DNA of 64,000 bases from Phlebotomus papatasi (GCF_024763615.1 NC_077222.1:41478001-41542000), one strand, 5' to 3'; shown: positions 50,801-60,497, counted from the stretch's first letter. Translations and numbers: made by a program. The notes: generated by a model from the letters alone, not told the origin.

Positions 50801-53800
50801 ATTAATTTCATTAGTAGACACATAAATATTATCCCAAAACATGTAGGAAAGTACTGGTGCAGTGAAATTTGATGTAACTTATTTCAGTTTTATTTTCCAG
50901 GTAGATATATAATTGACTAAAATTATCAAAATCTCGCAATTTTGCGAAAAAAGATTCTTATTTCTAAACTACTTGAACTCTGTGGATCATTCTTTTTCTG
51001 GACAAGCATCCCTATAGTATCTATGATTTCATGTAAGTCTCATTCTCTGAAATCTTATACTTATTTAAAAAATCGCAGTGTTTGGTGGTACCCCTGTTTG
51101 GTGGTGCCCCAGTTTCCCCTATTTAAGATTTGAGAGAATTGTCTGGGATACCGTCTATAACATCTATAAGAACGCAACATTTTTTTTTTAGAAAATAGAG
51201 TGATTGACTTCATTTAAAACTTAAAAAAAATGGATTATAACTTCAAATGTAAAGAATATGACATTCAATGTAATATTTATAATGGAATTTGTAAAAATTC
51301 ATTTTTACCTTTATCTGTCATTTATTTATCAAATAGAACTTTATAACATCTTTGGGTTTTGGGTTTTTAGGATTGGAGACAAAAGATATTTTTTGGTGGA
51401 TTTTTTTCACGATCTAATCCAACAAATTATCCACTAAGAGATTTACATGGAAATTTACTTTATCTTTAATTAAAATTGTAAATGAGGAAATTTCAATAGA
51501 TTTGTAAATTTACATATCGTTCTTAGTAATCTGTCGTAAGGCTTAGTAATTGCTAGAAGCAGTAGAACAGAAATCTCACGTGTGCCATCACTTCTAATTA
51601 ATTACCAAAGTCAATTTAGTCACATTATTTATTGGGGCTCTCAGGGCACAACATTTAAGCAACATTAAATATTGCAGAGAAATTATAACCGTTTAGTGCT
51701 TTGGACATCTTTAGTGAAAGAGAGAGAAAGAGGGATCATTGTCCACTAAAATTGATGGGCGTACCGTTGAAGATTGCGACAAGTTGCGATGGAGAAAATG
51801 ACATACATATTGGCGAATAATTAAGTGATGATAGACAGTTGAACTGCTTGATGATTTTAACGGACACTTTTTTTTGTGTGTGCACAATTAATTGACATTA
51901 AATTAGAATAGATGTCTTTTATCTTTTATCCTCAATCTATGGATGTTAGGCAACTCTGACCATTTAGTGATACTAATGATGAGTATTGTTGATTAGCATG
52001 GGATTTTTTCTTCTTTTTGTATTGTTCCGGTGCAGGTACGCGGTTTGACCGACAACAACAATATCAACTACCGACCAGAGAGCGACAGGGATCGCGATTC
52101 AGAAACGAATGCGAGTGGTGCTATGAAACATTATGATAAAACAGAACGGGACAGAGATCGCGACCGGGAGCGGCTGGACCGCGATCGTGAGGAGAATTCG
52201 GAGAGTAAAGACCGCGATAGGGAGACACCTGTGGATCACCTGAGCAGCAGCAGCAGGAGCAGCAAGCGGAAACGTGAAAATTCATTAAACTGTGATAATT
52301 CAATGCGTGGCGCCAGTGTCCAAGAAAGGCATTATTCTCAGGATTCTCAGGTGAGTTTCATTGTGTATCTTCCCTCTAATAATAATAAGCACATTATTAT
52401 AGACAATATCTCTCTCTAAAATTCACAAATTTTCCCTCTCATATTCGCCTCGGCACTGCAATCAAAAATCAATCAGTGTGGCTCAATTGCGATATATATC
52501 TTCTCTGTTTAATGGCAAATTGAGAGCATCAAGTGGCAAACTTTGCCACACACATACACTTACAGACTTTTCAGATGAATTTTTGGCCATGAACAAAAAT
52601 GTCTATTTCATTACAATAATTCATCATTTATTAATTACAATGTAGCGCGCGCGCGAAATTCACTATACCCGAACCGTTATAACCGTAAATGCAGTTTTCT
52701 CCGTATTTGATTCCAACAGTCCACAGCTCACACCGGTGAGAAAAATCTTCCAGCATCCACACAGAGTGGTCAATGATGACGCCAGAGGGGAACGAGTTTT
52801 GTGATTTCTTGGGTTGGAAAAGACAAAAAAAAATCAATTTTACACATTGATGAATGTTGACGTTTTTTTATTCGTTTCTGTGCCAAAAATACCCATATCA
52901 TAGTGACTTTTTTTTGAATCTTTTAATAGTCAATCTTTTTTTTTTTGGAGAAAGTTGCGATTAGGTCAGCTTCTTTTTGCCCTCAGCGACCGTATATGCT
53001 CTAAACTGGAGTTTTGCTTCGAGAGCATCTTCATGGTTCATAAAAGAAAAGAATAGAGATTTCAATCGCTCTTTTGATTCGGTTTTTTTTTATAATATCT
53101 TTTATTACTGCCTGCCAAAACTACTCTGGGGCAAACTAATGATATCGAAATCAATAGGCTCTCGTATTATTACTATAATCGCCCGTTCTGGAGTTTTACT
53201 GTTTCTTTAGTTTTAATTAGCGCTTGGAATTTAAATTGGCATCTTATATAGATAGTTCAAATTGTAAATTTAGAATTGAAAGTTTTTCAGTTAACATCAA
53301 TTTTAAGTTCACCTTTGACCAATGTAAATATTGATTATTTTACATACTTCAATAACTCTCATTCTTATTATATTGTAAAGTTCGCGTTTTGCAGCATTAA
53401 AATATTTGAGTTCTTTCACAGAGAGTAAAAATCTAGGAAAATTGTAAAAGACATTGAAACTTAAAAGAATTGTATACAATTGTATAAATGAGAAAAAAGA
53501 GGGTGCGATTAACTTTTTTTCCTAATAACTTTAACACTTTTTAGGTGTAAAAATATACCAATATTTTTAATGTTAATTTTACACCTTTTTAAGGGTAAAA
53601 TTAACATGAAAATAGGTTACTTTAACCCCCAATACACCCAAAAAGGGTAATATTTACACCGATTTTGTGTACACTGTGTACACTGAGAGAAATCCGAAAA
53701 AGTTAAAATAACATTCCGGAAATGTTAATTTTACCCTGCAGTATTGATCTGAAAACGATGTAAATATTACCCTTTTTAGGTGTATTATGGGTTAAAGTTA

Positions 53801-56800
53801 CCCTTCTTTCATGTTGATTTTACCCTTAAAAGGTGTAAAATTAACATTAAAAAATGTTGATGTATTTTTACACCCAAAAAGTGTTAAAGTAATGACGAAA
53901 AAATGTTAATCGCATCCTCTTTTTTTCTCAGTGTAGGATTAAGTAATTAATAACGGATGGATAATGTTTGGTTCAAAATTATCCTTCATGAAAGTTTTCA
54001 AACTAATAGAAGTATTTTATAAACTTGAATTTCACAATGATGAATACCTCTATTACGAAAAAGGTTAAAGATTGAACCCTTAAGTGGTAATTTGGTCACC
54101 GATATCTAAAAAAAAACCTGCACTGAATTAAAGGCTAATACAACCTCATTTATCACAAGGTTACAGAATTTACAATATTTAAAGGTTAAACAGTCATCGA
54201 GATCAGCTTTAAAATTAAATAAAACCCTAATAATTTTTAGAGGAAACACGGCTATTTTGAGCGGGTTCCGGTCAAAATCTCGAAAGCCAAAATCTTGAAA
54301 GTCAAAATCCCGAACACCAAAATCCCGATAGCTAAAATCCGGAAGGAGCCAAAATCTCGAAAGCCAAAATCTCGATTTCCTAAAAGTATCATAGCTATTC
54401 CCACGATTGCTCCCGCGCTTACTTACGCAAAGGGAAATCTTCTGTGTCTTAGGAAATTATTCTAAACATTTTCCTCCATATAATTTCATCCCTTTAAGGA
54501 GTTTGAACATTCGGAATTTTGGCTGCCTCCGATTTTGAGCTTTGGGCCTTAATTGCTATACATAATTTTCACGTATATTTAAGGGAAGCAGAGTGGCTGT
54601 GCCTTGAAATTATTTTATTCAGTTTCACAATCATTTTGCAGAGCTAAATTCAGTTGCGTTAACATTAACCCCTTATGAACGAATCGTACAACAAAAAGAA
54701 AACCATTTTTTAACGGTTTTGGAGGAATTTTCTTTTCGGTCTAATAGGTTGTAGCAGATTGTGAACGGAAAATTAGACCTTCCTTGACTTTTTCTCTTTA
54801 ATTCTTCACGACGTTTCGAGGATGGATGTCCTCTTCATCAGGTCTACAAAGCATTTTTAACAATTTTAAGAATTTTTTTTTGATAATTTTGTTACATTTC
54901 ATTTTTCTCATTCTTACTTCGAATATGGAGGAAAAATCACGTACAGGTGGGAAATTCTGCTGCTGCAATGCACTTGAACTTATTTTACAAATCTTCACTC
55001 TGAAGTTCACCATCTTATCAAACTAAATTATCAAAAACAAAAAATTATCATTAGACAAAAATTACCACAAAATTCTTAAAATTGTTAAAAATGATTTTGT
55101 AGACCTGATGAAGAGGACATCCATCCTCGAAACGTCACCGATGTCCTACTCGTCTTCTTAGTGTTATAGCTCAAATTCCTTTAGAAATATGCAAAAAAAA
55201 ATCTTATAACACCGCTCCCTGTGGGCTTTAATTGTTATGCGAATTTTTTACATATTTTTAGTTGAAGCTGCGTCTTACAACAAATTTCAGTTAAATTACA
55301 TTACGGTAAAGCCCTTTTCCCTTTAGAAATATGCGAAAGGTCTTCTATTTGGGTCTAAATTTGGCGCTATAAAATGAAAGTTCTATATTGGAGAATAAGA
55401 ATCAGACTTTATAAAGACTGCTATCAAGATTTAACCCTTCCAGATCTATCTCAGAATTCAGGAGATAATAATAATACTTCAAAATTTATTAAAATTATAC
55501 TTTTATTGAAAATATTCTTCAAAAATGGTTTAGTGGAGATTATTCAATTACTGGATGTGTGTTTTTAAACGGGTGTTGGCCAAAAATCCCGAAAGGGTAA
55601 AAATTCCGAAAACCAAAATTCTGAAAGTCCAAAACCAGATTAAAAAGTCGAGATTTCGAATAGCTAAAATCCAGAATGGATCCAAATCCCGAAAAGTCAA
55701 AATTCCGAAAAAGCCAAAATCCCAAATGGTTAAAATCATGAAAAGGACAAAATTATATAGAGGATAATCTATGGAATAATTTTCCAAAAAACAGAAAATG
55801 TCAAGAATTGTGGTTTCGGGCTATTCAGGATTTGGGCCCTGTTGGATCTTTTGGGATTTTGGGGTTAGACATTTTATCCTTTTCAGGATTTTGGCTTTTC
55901 AAAATTTTGGATTTTCGGGATATTAGATTATTTGGGATATTGGCTATTCGGGATTTTGGCTTTCGGGATTTTGACTGGGTTCTGTTTCTGAAAAAGTTAT
56001 TAACTATTTTTTTTTAAACTGGCCTACAATAAACCGAAAACGAACAAAATTTTATTAATTTTCAAAGAAACAAATTTTCAAGAATTACACCATTTTAAAA
56101 TTGTAAACGACCTCGGCAATAATTTTTTCGAAAAAATCGCCGATATTTCTTTCTAAACCAGAAATATAAGTTTACGGTAAGCTAAATCCATAACACGAAA
56201 ATTTCCGAATTATCTCAATTGCTGCTTTTAGAAAACAATTTTTTATCTATTATTTAATGAGAAATGTAATTTTAAAGTTATTTTTCAAGATCATTTTTTG
56301 GAAAGAAACGTCTCTGCGATGGTTTAGAAAAGGTAGATAAGGCAAACTGTACGCAGTTTAGAAATTGTGGCTTTTAGTATAAATTTCTTCTACTAATTTG
56401 ACATTGACTAGTAAATTTTTGATAAGAGAATTTCTGGAGATAGATCTCTTTGGTAAAGTAATTCATTATTTGTAGAAAACATATTGAGCGAAATTGAAAT
56501 TTTCTGTAAGAAAATAGGACTCAAAATGCTACTAATTTAATACTTTGAACTCTAAAAGACGTCAATTAAGCTATTTTATGATAAAAAAATTATGGTGCTA
56601 TTCCAATAAAAAATGAACATGATTATTTTAGCACTTTACTGTTCCTAAGTGCTTCTGCATTATCGACTTTTTTCTGTTGATTCCTGTCTAGCCAATTTTC
56701 CCCAGTTTTCACCATGTTGCAAAACCACTAAAAAGTCGCGACAGAAATCAATACAAAGAAAAGTCGATAATGTAGAAGCTCATGAGAACAGTAAAGTGCT

Positions 56801-59800
56801 AATAAAAAAACATGTTCATTTTTCATTGGAATAGCATAATTAAATCTTTACTTTTTTGCTCTTGGAAGATTAATTTTGAAGTTTTTAGATTGCTACATTT
56901 TGTCCTACGCTCCCTTGTTAGTTGGCTATTTTAGCAGTCCGTACGAAACCAGTATTAACGGTGAAATATTTATATCCACCAGGAATTTTTCAAACTACTT
57001 CCTTGTGAATATAAATTGATGAGAAAAAAAATAAACATTTATAGAAGTACATTGTGTCTCTGTATGACGCAATTAAAAAGCAGCAAAAAATGTTAATTAA
57101 CAAAAAATTTTGATAACTAGGTTGTTTATTTGAATAAATAAATACATATATATGACAATTCAAAAAATGATAATTGCGATTTTCGGAAGTGGTTGTTGAA
57201 AGTACTAGGTAGAGACAAGGAGGAACTGCCAATATTTAGTGTTATTCGCGGACTAGGGGAGGGTGGAGCAGTTTGACGCAGAAGAACATTTTTTGAGGAC
57301 TCATTTACAGTGCTGTCTCTCTATATGCAATATGCACACTCTCTATATGCACAGCTTTTATGTCGGTTGCATTCAAAATCAATTTGTTTACATTTTGACA
57401 AAGTAATAAAGAAAATTATTTTCTTGGTAACTAATTTTTCTTGTTTTTAATTTTCTCAATTTTATTTTTCCTGTCTCATATTATATTTAAAATAACACGG
57501 GAAATTCTAGAAGAATAAAAAATGATAATTTATTAAAAGAAAGAAAAAAACCGTTGGGAATTTCAAAAAAAGTTGTGCATATTCAGAGAGAGAACTGTCA
57601 AAAAAAGTACCCAAACTGTGCATATAGAGAGGCAGCACTGTACTAATCGAATATGAATCATATTCGAAGTAACTATGCTTTGTTAGCTTCTCTTGAGTAT
57701 TGACTATTTGAAAATATAAAAAACAGCTTCTAATAATTATTTTTCATTTAAAAAATGTTTATTTTTGAAATGCTTGCGTAAAACTACCCCATCCTCCACT
57801 AAATTAACTTTTACGTTCAAAGATTTCAAGTTTAAATTTTTTATGAGTTAGAGAGAGCCAGTAAGGTGGTATTTAAATCAGTTTAGATCGTTTATAGGTC
57901 GGTGAAAAAAACAATCTGCAAAAGAACGTTGCCATCGTTCTGCTGTAGAATTTGTAACATGCTTTTTTTTAGCATTTTACTCTTTACTGTTCTCAAGTGC
58001 TTCTGCATTATCGACTTTTTTCTGTTGATTCATGTCTCGACTATTTTCCTCAATCCTTGCCGTGGTTTAAAAATCATTATAGAAAGTCGCAACAGGAACC
58101 AACACAAAGAAGAGTCGATAATGTAGAAGCACTTGAAAACAGTCACAAACTAAAAAGAAACATGTTTTCATTGAAATAGCACCATAACTCAACATTCAAT
58201 TTTACTTTCTATTACCCTTTTTGTACCTCCAGGAAAATCATATCTTAAAGGCATTTATTGTTAAAAGTTAATAAAAAAAAATTGTGTAGATTTTCTTGAG
58301 TGGAAAAAAATTCAAGAACATCGTAAAAGTCGTCCTTCTTTTAAAAGCTCAACGGGAGGGCTTTATAGTAACGTGAAAATTAAACATTATGACACTCTTT
58401 AAATTGAAATATATATCGCAATATAGTCACACTTATGTTAAGTCCTTTTTTTGTAATTTCACATAACATGAGATAAAAGGGCACTTTGGAGTACACATAA
58501 TTCATGTATTTCCTGTCTTTTAACGCCCATGTTCTGCAGGCATCGTCGCATAGTAGTTATAAATCCAGTCCATTGCCAAAATTAAATCCCCTGGAAGGAG
58601 AAGACACACGCCGAAATTCACCAGCGTTAAATGCCAGCGGCGCCAATCAATCAGTTAGCATTAAACAAGAATTACCTGATATGGGCCATCATCCTGGTTT
58701 ACCACCAGAATTACTTCCGGTGAGTTATTCCCTTTTACCTCAAAAATCATATATATGGCTAGTCAACCAACATCATAACACCCGTATACCAAGTACTGCC
58801 CCTCCCTCCCCCCACTGCCGCTTTGTCTTGGACATTGCACAATTAACACTCTTGTGTATGCTGTTGATCTTGATAATGTAATGTTGAGGCGAGAACAGGG
58901 ATCAATTCCTTTTGATGGATGCAAGAGTTGTCTTCTTTGACTTTGTTTTTTATTTTTGTACATAAATCATCTTATTTTATTATTGATTTATCTTAAGGTT
59001 TTTTCTTTGGACCGGTTCGGTGGTTCAATATTTATTTTATCTTATTTATTTTTTTCATGTTTTTAGTAAGAAAAAAATTGATTTCATCTCTACCACAAAA
59101 CGTTATTTGACAGTCTAATGCTCTAACACAACATTTTCTTTTTTTTTCTCTTGTATATTTTCTGTAAGGAGCAATATATAGAGTGAGATATTTATATTGA
59201 AGGGTGTCTCAGGAAATTTTCTTCTTGTAAACAAAGAGAAAGGTTAAAGTGTGAGAGAGAGAGAGAGAAAGAGAAAATATGCGGAAATGCAATGAAAATG
59301 AAGAAGAAGGGACTTCACCACCACTTGTTTTGCTGTGACTCCCAATGGAGTCGTCCAGCAACAGAGAATATGCCAAAAATACACACAACACAGTTTTTCC
59401 ACGTCAATTTTCTGTGGCGAAAGCAGAAAAATAAATGAGAAGGATGAAGGATTTAGTTATTTTTTTTTATCTTCGTACTTGCTATAGAGAAAATCTTTGC
59501 TAGATAAATACTTGCAAATTTCTTGACAGCTGCAAGGATTAAATCTGATAAAGAAATTTCTTTGACTAAAATATTGAGAAAAAGAAATGATAAATAAATA
59601 AATAAAATCAATTAAAATTAAAATTGATTTTGTGTGTGAAACATCGACCGTGAAAAAGAAAAAATCTAAGTAGAAGCAATTTGAAAGATGAAAATTAAGT
59701 GATTTCTTTTCTTGGAGAGATGAGATTTTGGCCTCTCAGCAATTTAAGTCCTTCCCTTCTTGATTTATTTTAACAGAAAACTGTGGGGTGGCTCACTAGG

Positions 59801-60406
59801 CAGGGTACTATTCCACAACACACACAACACCAACCTCATTTACCTCCACTTATTGGTTTTCCACACCAACAACAGCAGCCACAGCATTCCCAAAGGGAGT
59901 CACCCGTGCAGACGAAGAGCCCTTGGCCACCGACTTCTGACCCATCCACTGTCAGTAGTACCCTACAGATGTATCTGCTGACCCAACAGGGTTGCAGCTC
60001 AGTGCAGGATAGTACAAGTCTACGGCAAATTGTGGCTCGATATCCGGACAACACTGACCGCCATGATACGGTCACACGCTCCTCGAGTCCTCAACAGCGT
60101 CCGGCTCAGGGTGGGACTACAGTTACAAGTCGCAAGGGTGGTAGATTCAGACCTAATTGGCTGGATCAGTTCAGTTGGCTGCAATTTGACGAGCAGAATA
60201 ACATTATGTTCTGTACGTATTGTCGAAAGTGGTGCAACGATATCCCTGACATACGGACATCCTTCGTGGAGGGTAACTCCAACTTCCGCCTCGAGATTGT
60301 CAACCATCACGATAAATGCAAGGCACACAGAATGTGTAGGGAACGTGAAGCACAAGAACGCAACAATGGACGCGATGATGATGGTGGAGCCTTTGGCAAA
60401 ACCTGA
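44771..60406 (+). CDS. fru: fruitless, BTB transcription factor (spliced, 5 exons)
   Basis: Fruitless is a nuclear BTB zinc-finger regulator; its sex-specific isoforms specify courtship circuitry and its common isoforms are needed for viability. The coding exons here join as 44771-44899, 45372-45572, 52036-52350, 58540-58719 and 59777-60406, all phase 0, predicting 484 residues. Residues 1-115 form a BTB dimerisation domain (MDQQFCLRWNNHPTNL, AHQTILSACSPYFE, LLDFMYKGEVNV, FLKTAESLQVRGLTD). An Arg/Asp-rich and Ser-rich linker follows (116-275) with the conserved phrases SSKRKRENS and VSIKQEL. The last exon gives a non-C2H2 finger. The BTB is nearly identical to Drosophila Fru as I recall it. 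The standard downstream common exon and C2H2 exons are not in the window. Tramtrack-group paralogues are the alternative; the linker phrases argue for fru. Confidence 0.93.
45372..45572 (+). CDS. fru: fru second common exon: BTB part 2
   Basis: Acceptor ccattttcag, donor TTACAG|GTAATA. It encodes 67 residues (44-110), the core and C-terminal helices of the BTB fold: AHQTILSACSPYFESIF, IIYLKDVRYSEMRSLLDFMY and FLKTAESLQ. The preceding intron is 472 bases; the following one is 6463 bases. Confidence 0.95.
46234..46487. repeat. CACTGAGAGAAA-type MITE, copy 2 (inverted)
   Basis: Reverse-orientation copy of the family at 48213-48466. Edges aacactgagaaaaaaagag and ggatttctctcagtg. Confidence 0.75.
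46900..47951. mobile_element. TA-flanked 1.05-kb TIR element
   Basis: Left end GGGTAAGTGTTCCAAATTTC and, in reverse complement, right end GGGGAAGTGTGGCAAATTTC, with TA on each side. The interior repeats the phrases ccggccattttgagtgaaat and gccgaaattgcactcaaagt near opposite ends. No coding frame. Confidence 0.7.
48213..48466. repeat. CACTGAGAGAAA-type MITE, copy 3 (type copy)
   Basis: TA|CACTGAGAGAAATCCG on the left and TTTCTCTCAGTG|TA on the right. The body contains two near-palindromic blocks: tccggaaatgttaattttac, and ttacacctaaaaagtgttaa paired with an earlier ttttaggtgtatta phrase. It is 254 bp, non-coding. Five other copies lie at 36531, 46234, 48639, 53484 and 53681. Confidence 0.85.
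48520..49663. mobile_element. TA-flanked TIR element with a nested MITE
   Basis: Left end GGGTGGAATCACCACTGTTC and, in reverse complement, right end GGGTGGAGTAACCACTTATC, with TA at each edge. Repeats of the type gcgagaagtgg and tggcgaaaagtgg recur inside. The CACTGAGAGAAA-type MITE at 48639-48889 is inserted in its left part, so this element is older than that insertion. Confidence 0.75.
48639..48889. repeat. CACTGAGAGAAA-type MITE, copy 4 (nested)
   Basis: TA|CACTGAGAGAAATCCG ... TTTTTTTCTCAGTG|TA, 251 bp, inserted inside the TIR element 48520-49663. Confidence 0.85.
49958..51119. mobile_element. TA-flanked 1.16-kb element with ACCACCAAACAC repeats
   Basis: Left end GGGGAAACTGGGGTACCACC and, in reverse complement, right end GGGGAAACTGGGGCACCACC, with TA on both sides. 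The subterminal unit ggtaccaccaaacac recurs at 49968, 50176-50190 and, inverted, twice near 51080-51105. No coding frame. It belongs to the same terminus type as 8363-9277. Confidence 0.8.
52036..52350 (+). CDS. fru: fru linker exon, Arg/Asp-rich
   Basis: Acceptor gttccggtgcag, donor GATTCTCAG|GTGAGT, 105 codons (residues 111-215). It completes the BTB with VRGLTDNNNINYR. A low-complexity Arg/Asp/Glu tract follows (ERDRDRDRERLDRDRE, SKDRDRE), then a Ser block, a basic SSKRKRENSLNCDNS motif that could act as a nuclear localisation signal, and RHYSQDSQ. Drosophila Fru has the same order (an acidic/basic tract, VEQLSSSKRRRK-type motif, RHYPQDSQ), with the exon junction after DSQ, as I recall it. 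Confidence 0.92.
53484..53933. repeat. CACTGAGAGAAA-type MITEs 5 and 6, opposed
   Basis: A reverse copy truncated at its inner end (53484-53667) is followed after 13 bases by a complete forward copy (53681-53933, TA|CACTGAGAGAAA ... TTTTTCTCAGTG|TA). Together they form a large inverted repeat able to fold. Confidence 0.8.
54256..54390. repeat. Minisatellite of CCAAAATCCCGAAAG units
   Basis: About seven or eight degenerate units near 16 bases each (cgaaagccaaaatcttg, aacaccaaaatcccgata and so on). The same unit builds the inverted arrays at 55568-55990. Confidence 0.7.
54810..54841 (-). ncRNA. Hammerhead-like ribozyme core, left arm
   Basis: Exact inverted counterpart of 55105-55136: CTGATGA at 54841-54835, hairpin GAGGA/TCCTC, GAAAC at 54817-54813 and GTC at 54812-54810. 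The perfect match between arms supports conservation or recent origin of the palindrome. Confidence 0.4.
55105..55136 (+). ncRNA. Hammerhead-like ribozyme core, right arm
   Basis: CTGATGA (55105-55111), one unpaired A, a 5-bp hairpin GAGGA/TCCTC with loop CATCCA, then GAAAC (55129-55133) and GTC. This is the conserved order of hammerhead core box, stem II and GAAA box. Stems I and III are not clearly formed in the flanks, so self-cleavage is uncertain; minimal forms in Penelope elements often need a dimer. Confidence 0.4.
55568..55990. repeat. Inverted minisatellite arrays (foldback)
   Basis: The left half (55568-55750) consists of degenerate ccaaaatcccgaaa units; the right half (55808-55990) consists of the complement (ttttcgggattttggc). 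They flank a spacer of about 55 bases, and the outer ends (gttggccaaaaatcccgaa and ttcgggattttgactgggtt) match as an imperfect inverted repeat. Confidence 0.7.
56591..56839. repeat. Foldback MITE, TATGGTGCTATTCCAAT family, copy 1
   Basis: Ends tatggtgctattccaataaa and tttcattggaatagcataat are inverted copies. Inner arms (agtgcttctgcattatcgac and gtcgataatgtagaagctca) also pair. Confidence 0.7.
57256..57799. mobile_element. TA-flanked TIR element with nested MITE
   Basis: Left end GGGGAGGGTGGAGCAGTTTG and, in reverse complement, right end GTGGAGGATGGGGTAGTTTT, with TA on each side. It contains the MITE 57308-57640. Confidence 0.65.
57308..57640. repeat. MITE with CAGTGCTGTCTCTCTATATG ends
   Basis: TA|CAGTGCTGTCTCTCTATATG on the left and CATATAGAGAGGCAGCACTG|TA on the right. 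A TA duplication and CAGTG ends fit the Tc1/mariner group. It is 333 bp, non-coding, nested in 57256-57799. Confidence 0.8.
57958..58186. repeat. Foldback MITE, copy 2 of the 56591 family
   Basis: Shares agtgcttctgcattatcgac, tttttctgttgattc and aagagtcgataatgtagaag with 56591-56839. The left end is eroded; the right ends ttgaaatagcaccata. Confidence 0.65.
58540..58719 (+). CDS. fru: fru linker exon before the alternative 3' exons
   Basis: Acceptor catgttctgcag, donor CTTCCG|GTGAGT, 60 codons (residues 216-275). It contains YKSSPLPK, RRNSPALNAS and VSIKQELPD. Drosophila Fru has KSSPVPK and LSIKQELMD in the same order and ends this exon at DYLP, here ELLP (from memory). After this point Drosophila transcripts go on to further exons. 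Read-through of the donor would add 53 residues before a stop at 58882, a possible retained-intron form. Confidence 0.9.
59777..60406 (+). CDS. fru: fru alternative terminal exon with non-C2H2 zinc finger
   Basis: The acceptor is a good pyrimidine tract (cttcttgatttattttaacag), phase 0, matching the donor at 58719. The exon encodes 209 residues. First comes a Gln/His/Pro-rich stretch, then a Ser/Thr-rich part. The compact domain at exon residues 121-187 (60137-60337) contains RFRPNWLDQFSWLQFD, CTYCRKW, TSFVEGNSNFRLEIV and HHDKCKAH. The Cys-X2-Cys plus His/Cys-X-X-His pattern and the F..G..NFR core resemble the N-terminal finger of C17orf113/ZNF862/KIAA1586-type proteins, which derive from transposases. 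The tail is Arg/Glu/Asp-rich and stops at TGA 60404. Splicing to fru is inferred from strand, phase and proximity. An independent gene is less likely because no start codon lies ahead of it in frame. Confidence 0.75.
   Translation, partial: KTVGWLTRQGTIPQHTQHQPHLPPLIGFPHQQQQPQHSQRESPVQTKSPWPPTSDPSTVSSTLQMYLLTQQGCSSVQDSTSLRQIVARYPDNTDRHDTVTRSSSPQQRPAQGGTTVTSRKGGRFRPNWLDQFSWLQFDEQNNIMFCTYCRKWCNDIPDIRTSFVEGNSNFRLEIVNHHDKCKAHRMCREREAQERNNGRDDDGGAFGKT
60137..60340 (+). other. fru: Putative zinc-binding domain inside the terminal exon
   Basis: Candidate ligands in isoform numbering are C421 and C424 with H453, C456 or H459. Trp and Phe residues ahead of the Cys pair (W403, F407, W409) are typical of the family core. 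Confidence 0.6.
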
Positions 60407-60497
60407 TCAATTCCCTTTCACGCGTGAACTTCCTTCTTCTTCATTGCATTGTTAAATAACAGAAAATTTCCAAAAAAAAAACTCTGAATTTCAAATA

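Larger units (their letters stand above)
45573..52035 (+). other. fru: fru intron 2, filled with TIR elements
   Basis: Of 6463 bases, about 3870 belong to five recognisable elements: 46234-46487, 46900-47951, 48213-48466, 48520-49663 and 49958-51119. All five have TA at their edges or a close variant. No coding exon was found in it. The last 900 bases before the acceptor (tattgttccggtgcag) are free of recognisable elements. Confidence 0.75.
54810..55136. mobile_element. Palindromic unit with hammerhead-like ends
   Basis: Two arms of about 65 bases are almost exact inverted copies: gacgtttcgaggatggatgt at the left edge and catccatcctcgaaacgtc at the right, continuing inward through gtctacaaa and aattttaagaa to a spacer of about 200 bases. 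Each arm, read outward from the spacer, carries CTGATGA-hairpin-GAAAC. Penelope-like retroelements are known to carry hammerhead motifs in their terminal repeats, so this may be a pair of opposed Penelope-type ends. No reverse transcriptase is present. Confidence 0.55.
52351..58539 (+). other. fru: fru intron 3, rich in MITEs and palindromes
   Basis: 6189 bases. Recognisable elements cover about 38 %: 53484-53667, 53681-53933, 54256-54390, 54810-55136, 55568-55990, 56591-56839, 57256-57799 and 57958-58186. The first kilobase (52351-53450) holds no recognised repeat. No coding exon was found. Confidence 0.65.

Noticed and set aside
58720..58884. Read-through coding extension of the fru linker exon
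   Set aside because: Open for 53 codons but past a strong GTGAGT donor, with no family resemblance; noted only as a possible retained-intron form.
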